Positions 27,228-40,418 of a DNA stretch of 64,000 bases are shown here, in pieces; position 1 is the first letter of the stretch, and the number at the start of each line of letters is the position of its first letter. The DNA comes from Chamaecrista fasciculata (lineage: Eukaryota; Streptophyta; Magnoliopsida; Fabales; Fabaceae): positions 29,859-93,858 of the forward strand of contig QANZ01027390.1 of NCBI GenBank assembly GCA_003254925.1. The letters run 5' to 3'. The notes under the pieces are model-generated. The model ran no database searches, was not told where the DNA came from, and was given only the letters and a program-made list of their open reading frames with translations. The translations under genes and the position numbers were made by a program.

Positions 27228-28748
27228 ATGCGGCTAGGTTTTCCCATCTATACTTGAATAGAATGTTGTGTGTTCCTAATTTGATTTGCTATGTACTGCA
27301 TGACTCTCTGGTCATAAATATCATGTATAAGAGAATAAAATTTTGCAGTTTCATCCTAGGGAATTTGTTACCAAATTGTACTTCTAGTTTCCTCATTTGT
27401 GCACATTTTGGTATGAGTTACACATTAGGAACTCTCCTCTATAGAGTTATTAATTGGCGCTTTCTTCGAGGGCTGTTCAACTGTCAAAAGGTTGATAGAG
27501 CTACTAAGAGCAGGCCGATGCAGATGCTGGATTTCGAATAAGTGTGCTTTGATACGAGTCTCATTTTGGGAAGATATGCCGATATTGGTTAGTCTTTTAC
27601 AAGCATCACATCCATAAGTTGTTGTATGTTTTATACTTTGTTCATTGTTCATGTAAACTTGGGTGCAAGAACTTGGGCTGGTGAAGTCAATGGAAACTTG
27701 TAAGAATCTTAGCTAATGGTTCAGTTTTCACTTCTATTGATTGTTTGGTTGTGGACATGTCAATTTAAACTTATGTTCACTTTCATTCCTCGAGAGGCTC
27801 TATCTAAGATCTGTGGTTAGTGATTACTGATAAAGCAAGCAACGTTCTGATTGCCATGCATTTTGAAAGTAATGTCAACAAGAATGCTCTGCTCATGGTT
27901 GTGCAGAACATATAAAATCTTCATCACTTTTTTAACCAGATATGTTCTGATCCAAAATATAAAATACCCAAGTATCAGAGTAGCTTATTTAACAAGTAAT
28001 CGAGTGAGGAGGATTCCAATGTCACTTGATTATAAATATTGTCGTTCAATAAACTAAAATAAAATGGCTTATATTATTTTTACTTCAAAAATTCAAAAAG
28101 TATATAGTTAAGCAGAAAACAAATTATAATGCCGTAACAATCCTATTCAGAGATCTTATCAGATCTGTCAAAATCTAATTCCTAAATATCAAGAACATGT
28201 TTTAATTTGTGAGTATTCGGCCTAATAATGGAAAACACCAAAGTTAAAAAAATCACATTACTGGCAAAGTAGAAGAGCTAGAAAGGAGGTCAAAGTGTAA
28301 ATTTGGCCTATGGCATTTTTGATCGCATATCTTTTGTTCAAGGTAAGGTGCAGAATTGATTGCATATTGCAAAAGGATAAACTATTAACTGATTATTTTG
28401 TAAAGATATGGCATTGCATATAATCTAGACATATAAGACTAATTCTCCAATTTACCGAAGGAAGCTGACGTCTCTGATCAAATTACCGTATAACTTGTCG
28501 ATTTTCCAAAATAGCGACCAGGTTCATTGCATCTCCAATTTTTTTCCCCTCTCAAAATATCTCTTCCCTTATTCGCTTCGTCAACTATCAAGTCTACTAC
28601 CTTCAACATCACAGAATCAAAGTTGAAATTTGAAACCCCTCTTTCTTTTTAAAAAGCACGAAGATGCCATTTCAATTCTCAAGCAATCTCGCATCTCTCT
28701 CGCATTACTATAATCGTCGATCGCCGCCGGCCACCGTCGCCGATCGTA
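27228..28748. other. Spacer between the two MTK genes
   Basis: Holds the 3' UTR of copy 1 and the promoter of copy 2. No other gene recognised. The last 240 bases are homologous to the region before copy 1. Confidence 0.5.
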
Positions 28749-31700
28749 ATGGATTTCACAGAGTTTCGGCCGCTGAATGAGAAATCGCTGATTGATTACA
28801 TTAAGGCTACTCCTTCTCTGTCTTCGAAGCTTGGGAACAAATTCGATGACGTGTCCGTCAAAGAAGTCGGAGATGGCAACCTCAACTTCGTTTACATCGT
28901 CGTCAATTCCGCCGGTTCTTTTGTCGTCAAACAGGTCAGCCTTTACTTTGCTTCCGCCGTTGATCGGAATTCTCGATACAGAGAAATTGCGGGTTTGAAT
29001 TCCTTCTCGGTTTTGTTTTTCCTTCTGGTTTTTGTTCCTGGAAAACGAAGACGATGCTTGAAAGACTAAAACCTTATTTTTGGTACTTCAAGTAGTAGTC
29101 TTTTTCAATTTAAGCCCATATCCATTTTTTTTTTCAATTTAATCTCTCCTAAATTTATTTTTGGCTAAAGTGCACTTTTGGTCCCATAACTTTGTCAAAG
29201 GTTTCAATTTGGTCCCATAACTTGGCAAAGGTCTCAATTTGGTCCCATAATTTCTTTTGTTGCAATTTTGGTCCCATAACTTTTGAAAACGTCTCACCGT
29301 TGGTCCCAATACTGATTTTCATCCATTATCTGCTGCTAATGATGATCTGACATACTGAGTAGGATGATGACGTGGCAAATATGGGTGAAGTTATGGGACG
29401 GATGGAAATCAGCTTGGGACCAACGGTGAGACGTTTTTAGAAGTTATGGGACCAAAATTGCAACAAAAAAAGTTATGGGACCAAAATTGCAACAAAAAAA
29501 GTTATAGGACCAAATTGAAACCTTTGCCAAAGCTATGGGACCAAAAGTGCACTTTAGCCTTTATTTTTTTATTAATGTTAGTCTCATGATTATATCTAAG
29601 ACCAGAAAACTATATTTAAATGACAATTAACATGTTAAGTTATCAATTAATGATTTTTTCTTTGTACTGGTCCAAGACAATGAAAAAATAGAAAAAAAAA
29701 GACATATAGCATATATTTAATGAAAATACATTATAAATATTGAAATTTTTAAAATTTAGGATAAATTACATTTTGACTTTGTTATATTGCACGTATAAGT
29801 CACAAGTAGATAAAAAATACGAAATTTACCCTCCTAAACTCAGATTTCACGATTCATTCTACAAAAAACATAAAATCCTCTGCCTTCAAGTATACAGTGA
29901 ATCGTGTTTTTTGGAGGTTGAATCGTGAAATCTAAGTTTATAATGGTGGATTTTGTGTTTTTAACCATGTAAGTGACCTGCACTTGCTTTTTCCATCAAG
30001 AGGTAACGGAAAAAAAATTTTGAGTACCAAAGTGCTAACGGAGAATAGAACAGGATACCAAAATGTCACTTTTGAAAGAACAAGGTACCAAAGTGGAATC
30101 GATCCATACCTTACGGTACCAAAATATAATTTATCCTAAAATTAATATCTCCATAAATTTTAAAAATTTCAATATTTATAATGTATTGTAACCTCTAATG
30201 ATTTATTACATTTTGTTAATTATTTGCTTGTGCCACGATGTATTATTGTAGGCTCTTCCATACGTTCGTTTAATAGGTGAGTCATGGCCCATGTCAAAGG
30301 AGAGAGCATATTTTGAGGCTCGGGCTCTTAGAGAACAAGGTCGCTTAAGCCCTGACCATGTCCCTGAAGTTTATCATTTTGATCGAACCATGTCTCTCAC
30401 TGCCATGCGTTACCTTGAGCCTCCACACATAATCCTGAGAAAAGGTTTGGTTGCTGGAATTGAGTACCCATTACTGGCACAACACATGGCTCATTACATG
30501 GCAAACACACTCTTCTTTACATCTCTCCTTTTTCGTACCACTACTGACCACAAGAGAGATGGTAATCTATTATTAACATCACCTTTCTTTATCTTTGGTT
30601 TTCACATGCTATATTTATGAGTAAATTGGTGTTTTTTATAATTTTAGTTTTTGGATTCTTTAAATGTTTTGTTTAATTCTTGAAAATTCATGGACTTCTT
30701 CTGAGTTAGTTTCGTATTTAGAAGGACTAAGATGTAACGAGTCACGAATTTTAAACATTTAAAAAATATAAGGATTAAAATTACAATGCTTATAAAATAT
30801 GGGGACTAAATTATTAGTTTATTCCCATATTTATTTGGAACAAATCATAATTCTCACAGATTGATTCTTGATTTAGTTTCAAGAGCTGCTACTGCTGCTA
30901 AGTTTCAATCTTTTGTGTCTGTTATCCCTTAACTGATACAGTGATAGTGATAGCATTCCAGATAAGCAGTTTCTTATATTATTAATAATTAATAATTAGT
31001 TATATTTAATATTATAAGGGGTGGTTACTTTTAGTTATTTAGGCTTTTATTGTAAGGGTAGTTATGTGGTAGTTTCTAGGAAAGCCTATATATATGTTGT
31101 AAGGGATGATTGGAAGTTTATGTCAAGAATTATTAAGAAAACTGTCATCTTTCTCTTCTTCTCTCTACTCGAATCGCTCTCTCTCCCTCTCAAGAATGGA
31201 GATCCTCCATCTTGATTCTATCTCTCTCCCTTCTTCATAGATTCTATCAGATAGCTAATAAAGTGAATTGAGCTGAGTGTGGTTGTCGTTTAGGTTAGCT
31301 TTTGGTCCTTGAATTTGTTTCAAAATTGAGATTTAGTTCCTAGATATTAGAAATACACTTTCTGGTTATTATTCTATTATAAATATTGATTATTTAGTCT
31401 TTGAAATATGATCTAATTTATATAGAAACAGTATTTTTAATATCCGAGGACTAGATCGTAGTGGGGAAATTTCAAGTACTAAATAGTAGATTCACTCGAT
31501 ACAATTAACAATGATCTCTGCGGTGATCATATGAATACTATTGGTCCTTAAATCTGCTGTTATTATATCACTATATATATCTGCCAATGGGTCTGTGACT
31601 CTGTATGACATTCTGTCCATAAGGCTAAGGTCATAATAATGGCTTCATGCAGTTGCTGAATTTTGTGGGAACGTGGAGATGTGCCGGCTCACTGAGCAGG

Positions 31701-34067
31701 TTGTTTTCTCTGACCCTTACAAAATTTCTCAGCATAGTCGCTGGACTACACCCTATCTCGACTGTGATGCCGAGGCTGTTCGAGAAGACAATCTATTGAA
31801 GCTAGAAGTTGCAGAGTTGAAATCCAAGTACTATCACTAATACATTTCTTTTCAGGGAGAAATATAAATACCTCCCTTTAATTATAGTCTAACTACAAAT
31901 AGCCTCCTTAGCTATCAAACTTTGCAAATAGCCCTCACCTTGTTGCAAATAAGTGAAATAAGGTCATCAACTATGGTTTAATTGCAAATACCTCCCTTGA
32001 ACTTTAAAAATTAGTAAATAGTCTTTTTAAATTTAGCAAGGGATTATTTGCTAAATTTCATAGTTTAAGGGATATTTAAGTTTGATATTTTAGGGAGTTA
32101 TTTGCAACTATGTCATAGTTGAAGAGGTCTATTTGTCAGGTTTAAAAGTTGAGTGGGCTATTTGTAATCAGGACATAGTTACAGGGGATGTTTGCATTTT
32201 TATCTTATTTCCATAATATGCAGCAGTTATGTTGGTTAAGTTTCTTCTTTTATGAGAGTTTATATATATTCTTGTAGGTTCTGTGAGAGGGCCCAGGCTC
32301 TAATTCATGGAGACCTACACACTAGTTCTGTTATGGTTACACATGAATCTACTCAGGTCATTGATCCAGAATTTGCATTTTATGGACCAATGGGTTATGA
32401 TGTTGGAGCATTCTTGGGAAACTTGATCTTGTCTTTCTTTTCTCAAGATGGACATGCTGATCAAGTGAATGATCGAAAAGTAGGTCCTGATTTCCACGTA
32501 TCTTCTGTGGTCCTGTTTTATATGCTCATATTACTTATTGGTGAGCTAAAATGCATAAAATCATTCTGATCTTTGAAAAGTGACGAAAGATTCCTTAAAG
32601 TAATGAATTTGTGCAAATAATGCAATTTGTTAAACTTTTCATTGAAAAAATCAAGAAACTTTTAACCTTTTGGCTACTATTAATCAAAACAATAGTTAAC
32701 TTTAATTTTGGATCAATATAAAATACAACAGTCATAAAATTATAAACAAAAACTGATGATTTTTTTGGATGAAAATTTTAACAAAATGGATCTTATTCAA
32801 CTGTTCCTTTAACTGGTTTTCTATAATTCTATCCTTGTAGATTTGAACTACCTTGCATTGTTGTATATTACTTGTGGTGTCCATAAAAGGTGATTTTTTT
32901 TCCAATTCCAATACTAATTTACTACTATGCTGAAGAAGCTAGGCATTTAAATAGAAGAGGTAACAATATTCCACTATGCCAGATCATTACATTTGATTAT
33001 AAGCACACTATGTCATGCAGGCATATAAGGAGTGGATTCTTAAGACAATTGAAGATACTTGGAATATTTTTCACCATAAATTCATTGCATTGTGGGACGA
33101 GCATAAAAATGGTCCCGGAGAGGCATATCTTCCTGCCATTTATAACAATCCTGAGGTTCAATTGCTTGTACAAAAGAGATACATGGCAGATTTGTTTCAT
33201 GACTCGCTGGGATTTGGTGCCGCCAAGATCATAAGGTGAGAGTCGCTTATTTTTATCATATTGATATTGATATATTATTTCTATGTGTGTACATATGTAT
33301 GATTTATGGTTTTGTTTCTTTCGGTTCCATTGCAAGATTGTTTATCAATATAATGTGGCTGGTTGAATTTTCCAATCAGTTGATAAAGGAAACTGAAACC
33401 TTAATGATTTTATATTGAGTAAACTAATATTTTAATCCCTAGATTATATAGATACTGTCAATCTAGTCCCTATTTTTCTGAAATGCATGATTTACCTTTG
33501 AAAATTTACCACTCGGTTATAAGTTAGTGCTTCGATGAACATCCTATCAGGCTATCACTATATAATTCAATCCCTAGAGAGACTAAATTGCAACTAGTTA
33601 TCAATTTTCGGAGACTAAATCAATCATTTCAAAAATTCAAAGATTAGAATATTATCCCCAAAATATAAATGGGGATTAAATTGATACTTCACTCATTTTA
33701 TTATTGAATAGCTTTTTATTGGGAAAATTTGTAACTTTTGGTTAACATCTGTTCTATATCTTTTTGCATACTCGCTATTGGTTGTGAAGTGATTTTACAC
33801 ACTAGCAGGTCCTTCATGCGAAATGAATATGGTAAAGAACTTGAAAATCCTTCTTTTCCTCAGCATGTTTGTAATTATGCTTTTAATTATTTGATTTACA
33901 GGAGAATTGTTGGTGTAGCACATGTTGAGGATTTTGAATCCATTGCTGATGCTAGTAAACGAGCTAGCTGTGAAAGTCGGGCACTTGATTTAGCTAAGAT
34001 GATCCTTAAAGAAAGGAGGAAGTTTCAAGGAATTACTGAAATTATTTCAGCAATTCGGCAATTCTAG
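28749..34067 (+). CDS. MTK: 5-methylthioribose kinase, copy 2 (six exons)
   Basis: Tandem paralogue of the preceding gene with the same role. Exons: 28749-28934, 30252-30561, 31653-31827, 32278-32479, 33021-33235 and 33902-34067. Each exon has exactly the length of its counterpart in copy 1 (186, 310, 175, 202, 215, 166), giving 417 residues. The key motifs are kept: [19 protein letters not shown] and the split Arg-Arg. Differences are mild (HTSSVMVT against [12 protein letters not shown] against HHKF in exon 5), with many silent changes, so both copies appear to be under purifying selection. Intron 1 is 1.3 kb against 173 bp in copy 1; the excess includes two foldback MITEs. The exon 4 donor is AAA|GTAGGT. 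The gene is intact. Different expression or simple dosage could explain its retention; the sequence does not decide. Confidence 0.93.
29163..29559. repeat. Mutator-like foldback MITE (ggctaaagtgcac family), 397 bp, in MTK2 intron 1
   Basis: Left 'ggctaaagtgcacttttggt' pairs with right 'ccaaaagtgcactttagcc'. The 9-bp duplication tttattttt is perfect (29154-29162 and 29560-29568). The centre holds 'gatgatgacgtggcaaatat', shared with the second copy at 43092-43488, which has the same length. Confidence 0.88.
29759..30136. repeat. Mutator-like foldback MITE in MTK2 intron 1
   Basis: Ends 'ggataaattacattttg' and 'caaaatataatttatcc' are inverted. Flanks taaaattta and taaaattaa match at 8 of 9 positions. 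The right arm carries the 'ggtaccaaagtg' units of the elements at 1-375 and 35540. The middle (29850-29960) is an inverted repeat around 'tgaatcgtg'. Confidence 0.65.
30620..30825. repeat. Decayed foldback MITE (gagtaaa family) in MTK2 intron 2
   Basis: Left 'gagtaaattggtg' faces right 'ggggactaaattattagttt'. The arms are degenerate. Confidence 0.4.
31290..31495. repeat. Decayed foldback MITE (gagtaaa family) in MTK2 intron 2
   Basis: Left 'gagatttagttcctag' faces right 'gaggactagatcg', ending 'gattcactc'. Degenerate copy of the family at 42330-42635. Confidence 0.35.
31855..32206. repeat. Foldback repeat in MTK2 intron 3
   Basis: The left arm has 'gcaaatagccctcacc' and 'caaatacctccctt'; the right arm has 'gggagttatttgcaac' and 'gggctatttgtaat', its inverted counterparts. 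This accounts for most of the intron, which is only 87 bp in copy 1. Confidence 0.55.
33418..33694. repeat. Foldback MITE (gagtaaa family) in MTK2 intron 5
   Basis: Left 'gagtaaactaatattttaat' pairs loosely with right 'attaaattgatacttcactc'. Similar A/T-rich flanks (attttat) stand on both sides. The target duplication is only approximate. Confidence 0.5.
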
Positions 34068-34149
34068 ACATGGCAAGGTTTTGCTATCTATATGTGAAAT
34101 CAAATATTCAAGACTTGACTGTCTTATCATAGTTTTATTTTTATACTAA

Positions 34150-34633
34150 GGGTCCGTTTGGTACCATTTGGGGTAAGTAAAGGAAAAAGTTTTACAAAGG
34201 AAAAATTGTGAGGGAAAGGAAAAGTAGTTGAGGGAATGTAAAGTAGGTAAAGATTGAAAGTGTTTGGTATAAAAAGGTATGGGAGGGAAAGTAAAATAGA
34301 TATAGAAAAAAATGACAAAAATGCCCTTCCCACAACCACCACAAGACCGCCGCCGCCGCCGTCCACGGTGGCCGACGCCGTCGCCGGTCACCATCAGGGG
34401 AAGAAGATGGGATGGGAGTGAGAGGGGCTAATTAGGAATTCTACCATAATTTCCTAGGTACACTTGGATTACATCAGAAATGTGAAGTAAAGAAAAATAG
34501 CCTATGTAATGTAAAGCCCTTTACATTCTGTTCCACTTTACATAGCTCAAATTACCATACCGAACACATGAAAGTCTTGGAATCTGTGTCCTTTTACAAT
34601 GTAAATCCCATTTCATGGGTACCAAACGGAGCC
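34150..34633. repeat. PIF/Harbinger (Tourist-like) MITE, 484 bp
   Basis: Left 'gggtccgtttggtacc' and right 'ggtaccaaacggagcc' are inverted with one mismatch. The 3-bp duplication taa flanks both ends (34147-34149 and 34634-34636), which is diagnostic for this superfamily. It begins 82 bp after the MTK2 stop and so may form part of its 3' UTR. Confidence 0.85.
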
Positions 34634-34636
34634 TAA

Positions 34637-35530
34637 GTGTTATTTAGGGTATCCATCGTTGATAACAGTGACTAATCCCTTCGTTGCACTTCGAAGGGTG
34701 GGACAACTGGCCCAAGGATATAAAGTTGCTTCATATCCAAAGTTAGGAATCGTACCCTGACATCTGGTTAAGGGTAGTCTTGTCATGAATATTATGTATT
34801 AGTAGATAATAGTGTAAAATCTTGCTGTTTCATGCCAGGGAATTATCTCCTAATTATGCTTTAATCAAGAAATAATAATGGTCAATCAAAGGCTAAGACA
34901 TTTTTTGCTGCTTCTACTTTTGAGGATGAAGGACTTATTTCTATGAAACAGTGTACAAAAGGTATCATTTTTCAAAATGGTAACATTAATTACCAGGTGT
35001 AAAACAGTTGTAATATGAGCATCATTCAGTGTTAGGCTATAAATTGCGAAACTGAACATACTTTGATTAAGACCATAAATACTTCATACCTTGGACTTCA
35101 ACACACAAGAAAAGTCAAAGAAAGCACCATAGACATTTGACATCGTCTTAGTCCGGTCAAACACTTTGGCAGTAAAACCTATATAAATAAAGGAAACAGC
35201 TTAACACAAATTATGGCAAAAAATCATATCCACTTAAAATGCCACCTTTTTCATTTTGTCTCAGAAAAATCAAAGGGTTGGACTAGTAATGAAAATCTTG
35301 GGGTTATGAATTTACAGTGCTTCAAACTCAACTAAGAAACCATCACACCCCTTGTCACACTTTCTCTTTAACTCAACAACTTTTATAAGAGGAGAAAGCA
35401 ATAGGAGATGTGTAGTAACAGTTCCCACCAGAGAATCCAACCGCAGAAATGCAATATGTTTCAGGAAATTGAACTTAGGAATTCCACACACATTGGACTT
35501 GGGAATAGTATGGAATGCTACATGCGGAAA
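34637..35530. other. Intergenic DNA
   Basis: No gene seen. The text at 34685-34790 ('gggtgggacaactggcccaa', 'acatctggttaagggtagtc') resembles a SINE body, but no promoter boxes or duplication were identified. Confidence 0.4.
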
Positions 35531-35539
35531 TTAATTTTA

Positions 35540-35968
35540 AGTAAATTACACTTTGGTACCTTGTGGCTTGACCCTATTTCACTTTGGTACCCTGTGGTTT
35601 GAAACTTGACACTTTGGTACCCTGTGGTATTCTCCATTAACACTTTGGTACCCTTTGGAGCTATATTGTAATTTTAACCATAACAAATTTTGCAAAAATT
35701 ACATATTGACCCCAAAAAATTTTCAAAAAATTACAAATAGGTCCTTGGATACATATTATATAGGGACTAAAATGAAAAATTTAAAATTTTTTTGGGGTCA
35801 ATATGTAATTTTTGTAAAATTTATTATGGTTAAAATTACAAAATAGCTCCAAAGGGTACCAAAGTGTTAATGGAGAATACCACAGGGTACCAAAGTGTCA
35901 AGTTTCAAACCACAGGGTACCAAAGTGAAATAGGGTCAAACCACAGGGTACCAAAGTGTAATTTACCC
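35540..35968. repeat. Mutator-like foldback MITE, 429 bp, intact
   Basis: The ends are 'agtaaattacactttggtac' and, reversed, 'gggtaaattacactttggta'. Four 'ggtaccctgtggt' units per arm face their inverted copies. The 9-bp duplication ttaatttta is perfect (35531-35539 and 35969-35977). It is the complete version of the element at 1-375. Confidence 0.88.
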
Positions 35969-35977
35969 TTAATTTTA

Positions 35978-36362
35978 ATTGGACTTGGGAATTCCACACA
36001 TATTTTTCCACCAAAAATAATTTTAAGCGTATCATTTCTAAAATGGCTTTAATAAACCAACTACACATCTAAATTTCATTTTATAAAGTTCCAAATAGTA
36101 TATGGAATGCTACATGCAGCAAGTTAATATTTAGGGTAAATTATACTTTGGTATACTGTTCTATAGATCTGTTTCACTTTGGTACCTTGTTCTTTCAAAA
36201 GTGACACTTTGGTACCGTGTCCTTTGCACCTTTAACACTTTGTGATTCTAATACTAGCTTTGTTGTTCTTGTAGAATCTCCATAATTACAAATATGAACC
36301 ATCACCGAGATCTGATTGTCTTATAATATTTCGTCAGTCACGAATGAATTTCATTTATCCAC
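35978..36362. other. Intergenic DNA with a half foldback element
   Basis: Positions 36133-36245 repeat the left arm of the same family ('gggtaaattatactttggta') without an inverted partner. The sequences 'ttggacttgggaa' and 'tatggaatgctacatgc' occur on both sides of the 35540-35968 element, a local direct repeat. Confidence 0.5.
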
Positions 36363-39300
36363 TTAATCCTCAACATTTCCTCCTCTTTTAGCCCTTTTAA
36401 CGCCACCCTTTGTTGGCAAAAGTACTTCGGCAACAACATCATTCTTTCTTTTTGCATCGCACTTCTCTTCAACATCTTTAACCTCATAGACCACTTCAAC
36501 TTCTTTTGACTTAACTTCTTGCACATCAGCTTCTCCACGTGAATCATTCTCCTTCTCAACTGAGTTTTTCTTATCTTCATTCTCTTGTACACAATCCTCA
36601 TTCTCAATTGGCTCTTCATCCTTTCCAGCATCAACTTCATCTCCGTCTTCCTCTGCACCATCTGCATCCTCACTTAATTCCCGTGAATCTTTATTTTCGT
36701 CTTCAGCCTTGGCCTTCAATGACTCTATCACACCCATCAACTCTGTGTTAACTTGCCAGTCATACAAGCATGCCAATGCCACTCGATGAATTTAGAAACC
36801 AGTTTTATTTATAATTCTTCACACTTAAAGATCAAAGTTTGCAGGACCACCCACATGAAGGTTTTGAAGAAAATCAGAAAGGTCGATTGGGTATGCTGGA
36901 CATTTCATCACATTTTTTTGGGTGTGAAGGGATCTCCCACACTTGCTTCGCTCCCTCAGATACGCCTGGCCCGCGAATGCACCTTCTAAACATTGTTTGC
37001 AGAAGTTGTGTGCGCAGGGTGCTCTAACAGGGGAAGCCATAATTTTCTTACAGATAAGGCAACTGAATTCTACACATGGAAAGAGAACAAAGTCAAATTA
37101 TAACGTATTTATGGACATCATATTATATTGAACTGAAAGCAACAAACTGAAGCTGCCCCAGAGAGATCATACCTCTCAGCAATCTCTCCCAAAGTGACAT
37201 ATTATGACGTTTTCTTATGCCTCTATTTGGCCTTCCAATCTCATTGGGATCCCCACTTCCTCCATGTTTTTGGCTGGGAGGTGGTGGTTTCTTCCACTTC
37301 CAACGTGAATCTCCCTCCTATCGATGTCATTAATTCATTTTATAATCATTCCACATATGGTAAGCAAATTTAGGAAGAAATCCCTAAAAAGATACTCACA
37401 TCAAAATCCCAAGAGGGACTCCCTTTCCTTTCACTCAAGGCTATAGCATCTTTCAATTCAGAAATTGAAGGCAATGGTCTTGGGCGATCACCCTTATCAT
37501 CACTGTGTTCCATTAAAGATCATTTTTAGTAAAAGAAGTTACAAATATCATAACCTCATTATGTGAGCTACATAACATACCTGGTCCAAGGGACAGGTTC
37601 ATTGTCACATCTAACAAATAAATAGCGGCACACCTTGAAACCCTAGTTATGAATATGTTGTCAGAACAATTGCATGAAATCAAGAGTTAGACAGGAAATT
37701 AAACAATCAAGTGATATCACATAGCTACCTGCAATCCCACTTTTTGCCAACACTTTTCTATTCTATATACACCATCATAACGTAAACCTTTTTCTGGGGC
37801 GTACGACGAACGTTTTTCCTTATGAGATCTGCACATTTAAATTTAAGACGTCATATCTAAGTTGGGCACAAAATATTGTCGAAACCCTCGAGGTTTAAGT
37901 CCAGTTTACTTAGGCAATTCAATCATATAAGATTTAACACCAAGACCAAAAAGTTCGTTGAGAAAAAAAAAACCAGACCCCATGATTATTTACTAAATTA
38001 CTTGTATAGCAACTTGATAAAGCAATACATGAAAATGCATAGATATTTAGATTAGCGAAAGCAAAGAATGTATCCTGGCCATAAGCACCCCCAGTAAAAT
38101 GAACAACCCTCATCAATAGCCTACTAGCCATACGTTTCACATTTTTCTAGTGATTCAACAATGATAAAAACATTTATAGTAGAAACTTGATAACATTCCA
38201 CCTTAATTTTAAGTGACAAAAGAAACCCTAAGTAGTTTTGAAGGTTCGACAACATGTACTAAGTAAATACCGTAGACTTGCCAAGAATAATACATTTACC
38301 AAGCACAGTATGAGAGAAATCTAACCTATTTTATAAAAGCATTCACCCAATACCAAGTTTTTTTTTTTTTCTTTTTATTATTATTCATTATATCCTAGAG
38401 CCCATACTAGATTACGTATGTGCACTGCAGGGCAGGCTACTAATTTTAGATGTTAATGTGTTAACTAGTCCACCATGTATAACACAATGCCAATATCAAT
38501 AACTTCAAACAGGATATCCCTTCAAACAACTAATTTTAAGAGGAAGGTTGTACTTCTCAAACTTTTGGTCAAAAGATTGATTTTTGTTCATACGCTTGTT
38601 GCCACTTAGATCTCTTCCATCGCTGCAGAAATGGGCATGCCCGAAGTCAACAAAAACCTAGAAGAAAACTAGGAATCATGAATAAAAATTATAAATAAGC
38701 CCAAAGCATAAGAAACCAACATTAGTTCATAGAGGATCAAAATAAAAAGGAGAACAAGAATAAAAACGAATGGCGATATAAAAATCTTAAGCAATTAAAT
38801 TAAATAAATAGATAGTCCAAGTTAATGTTACATAATACCTATATGGGAACTGTCAATAGAGAAGGACAACGCAGAACTATGCAATGCTTGACAAATATTT
38901 TCAATTTTCAACACTTTATTGTGGTCAGGATTTTAGTAGTAATAAGTGGAGTAGTATGAGAGCATTGGCAAAATGAAAGAAATAATTGATCTCCACAACC
39001 ATTAGCTAAAATAAAAATTCAAAACTGAATAATGAGCAAATGATTTCAATACAAAAAGTTGTCAGGTGAGATTGAAAACAGTAAAACAGTTCAAGAACCT
39101 TTTACAAACCTTCCAGTATAGAGAAATCACTCTCCATGGTCCTCATCATCGACGTAACCACTAGAAAGAACTACTGACAGGGCACCATAATTGGGCTGCC
39201 CAGCAATACCACTAACATGTGGAAAATCGATACCCCATTGCCGGCATTCAAGCCTATCTTCCCAACATTCACCAACCAGCACACCCTGATTTCGCACCGG

Positions 39301-40393
39301 ATCATTCTCTGCTGGAATTGGACCAAAATGATCATGAGGCACAGTGACAAAAATCTTTCCGCTTGCTGCATTTGACTTCCCTTTCCTTTTAGCCCGCTCT
39401 ATGGTATAGGCCTTATTTGGTCTATCTTGGTTATGAACAAAATGACGGATTTTAGAAGTTTCTCCAGCAGCATTACTTTTTGTTACTTTTGCCATACGAA
39501 TGGCACATACAAGTGAAGAATTTATGCGCGGCTAGGTGGCCATTTTGGAAGGGATAGAGCGACGACACTTGGTACACGTTTGTTTTCCTTGCCCAATCCA
39601 TCTTTGGAAGCATTTGAGACAAAAGTTGTGACCGCACAGAGTCTGATTGAAAACATTCAATTAGATCTCATATTAGTCAGTGAGATAAAGTAATAGATGC
39701 TACGTATCACCCTTAATTTCAAGAACTATGCAAGAAAAAACCATAAACAAAGGCTACCGAACTAAGCTCATCTATAAAGCTTTCAAATCATTTTCTTTCT
39801 TCGATTGAGAATCTCAAACACTGATAAACCCAAAAAGGATGAACAGGGACACACCAAAATCTACGTCTACAATGAAGGCACGCCTACCTTAAGTTCCCCC
39901 TAGCAACATCAGATTCATAAAATTAAGTATTGAGGGTATTTTGATGATGCTAATCTAGAGAACCACAATCAAAGCGTTCGAATCAAGAGAACAATAGAAT
40001 TCCCCCCACCCACAACATAAAAGTTTTCATTTAGGTTAAACGGGACAAAAACGAAAGAATTCTATGTAGCAAAAACAACCTGCTAATCTATCAAGTTAAA
40101 TAGAAACATTTGCAAATCATGGAGTAGTATCATTAGAGGTAAATGAAATTTACCGTCACCGGCCTCTCTGGTAGCTGCATACAGAATGAGCAGTTTAGTG
40201 TCCCACTAAGAATATCCAAAACGTCCCTCTTCTCCCCATCCTCGTCGTCTTGCGGTGCAGCAACCTTTCCACTCATCAGCTCTTGACACTTCTTAGCTTT
40301 CTCCTGCTCAGTCAGAGAAGAATCGGCTTCAATTGCTCTAATCGAAGCCATTAACCCGCCGGACTCGTCGAGAAACGCCTTGCTGATGGCCAC
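36363..40393 (-). pseudogene. VIM/ORTHRUS-type SRA-RING E3 ligase, pseudogene
   Basis: Intact relatives bind methylated CpG through the SRA domain and help maintain DNA methylation. Exons recognised: about 40393-40154 (RING 1 start, CSFCMQLPERPVT), 39642-39110 (rest of RING 1, SRA start), 38622 to about 38505, 37828-37729, 37642-37581, 37502-37400, 37317-37173, 37069 to about 36836 (RING 2) and about 36767-36363 (acidic tail with KRAKRGG). Stops break the frame: TAG at 39532-39534 (KMAT*PRINSSLV), TGA at 39127-39129 where family members have Trp (DHGE*FLYTG), and TGA at 38505-38507 (GYPV*). RING 2 has CPAYP where VIM proteins have CPCCP, losing zinc ligands. The N-terminal PHD finger is absent; the frame starts with no upstream ATG (nearest ATG 40351). 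The remaining splice sites are good, so the decay is fairly recent. A short ATG-started SRA piece could still be translated, but a function is unlikely. Confidence 0.85.
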
Positions 40394-40418
40394 CAGAGGA
40401 ACGTCGGTGGGTGGAGTA

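Noticed and set aside
35352-36052. Small open frames with repeated 'GYQS' or 'ESNRR' peptides
   Set aside because: They arise from the repeated arms of a foldback MITE and its flanks.
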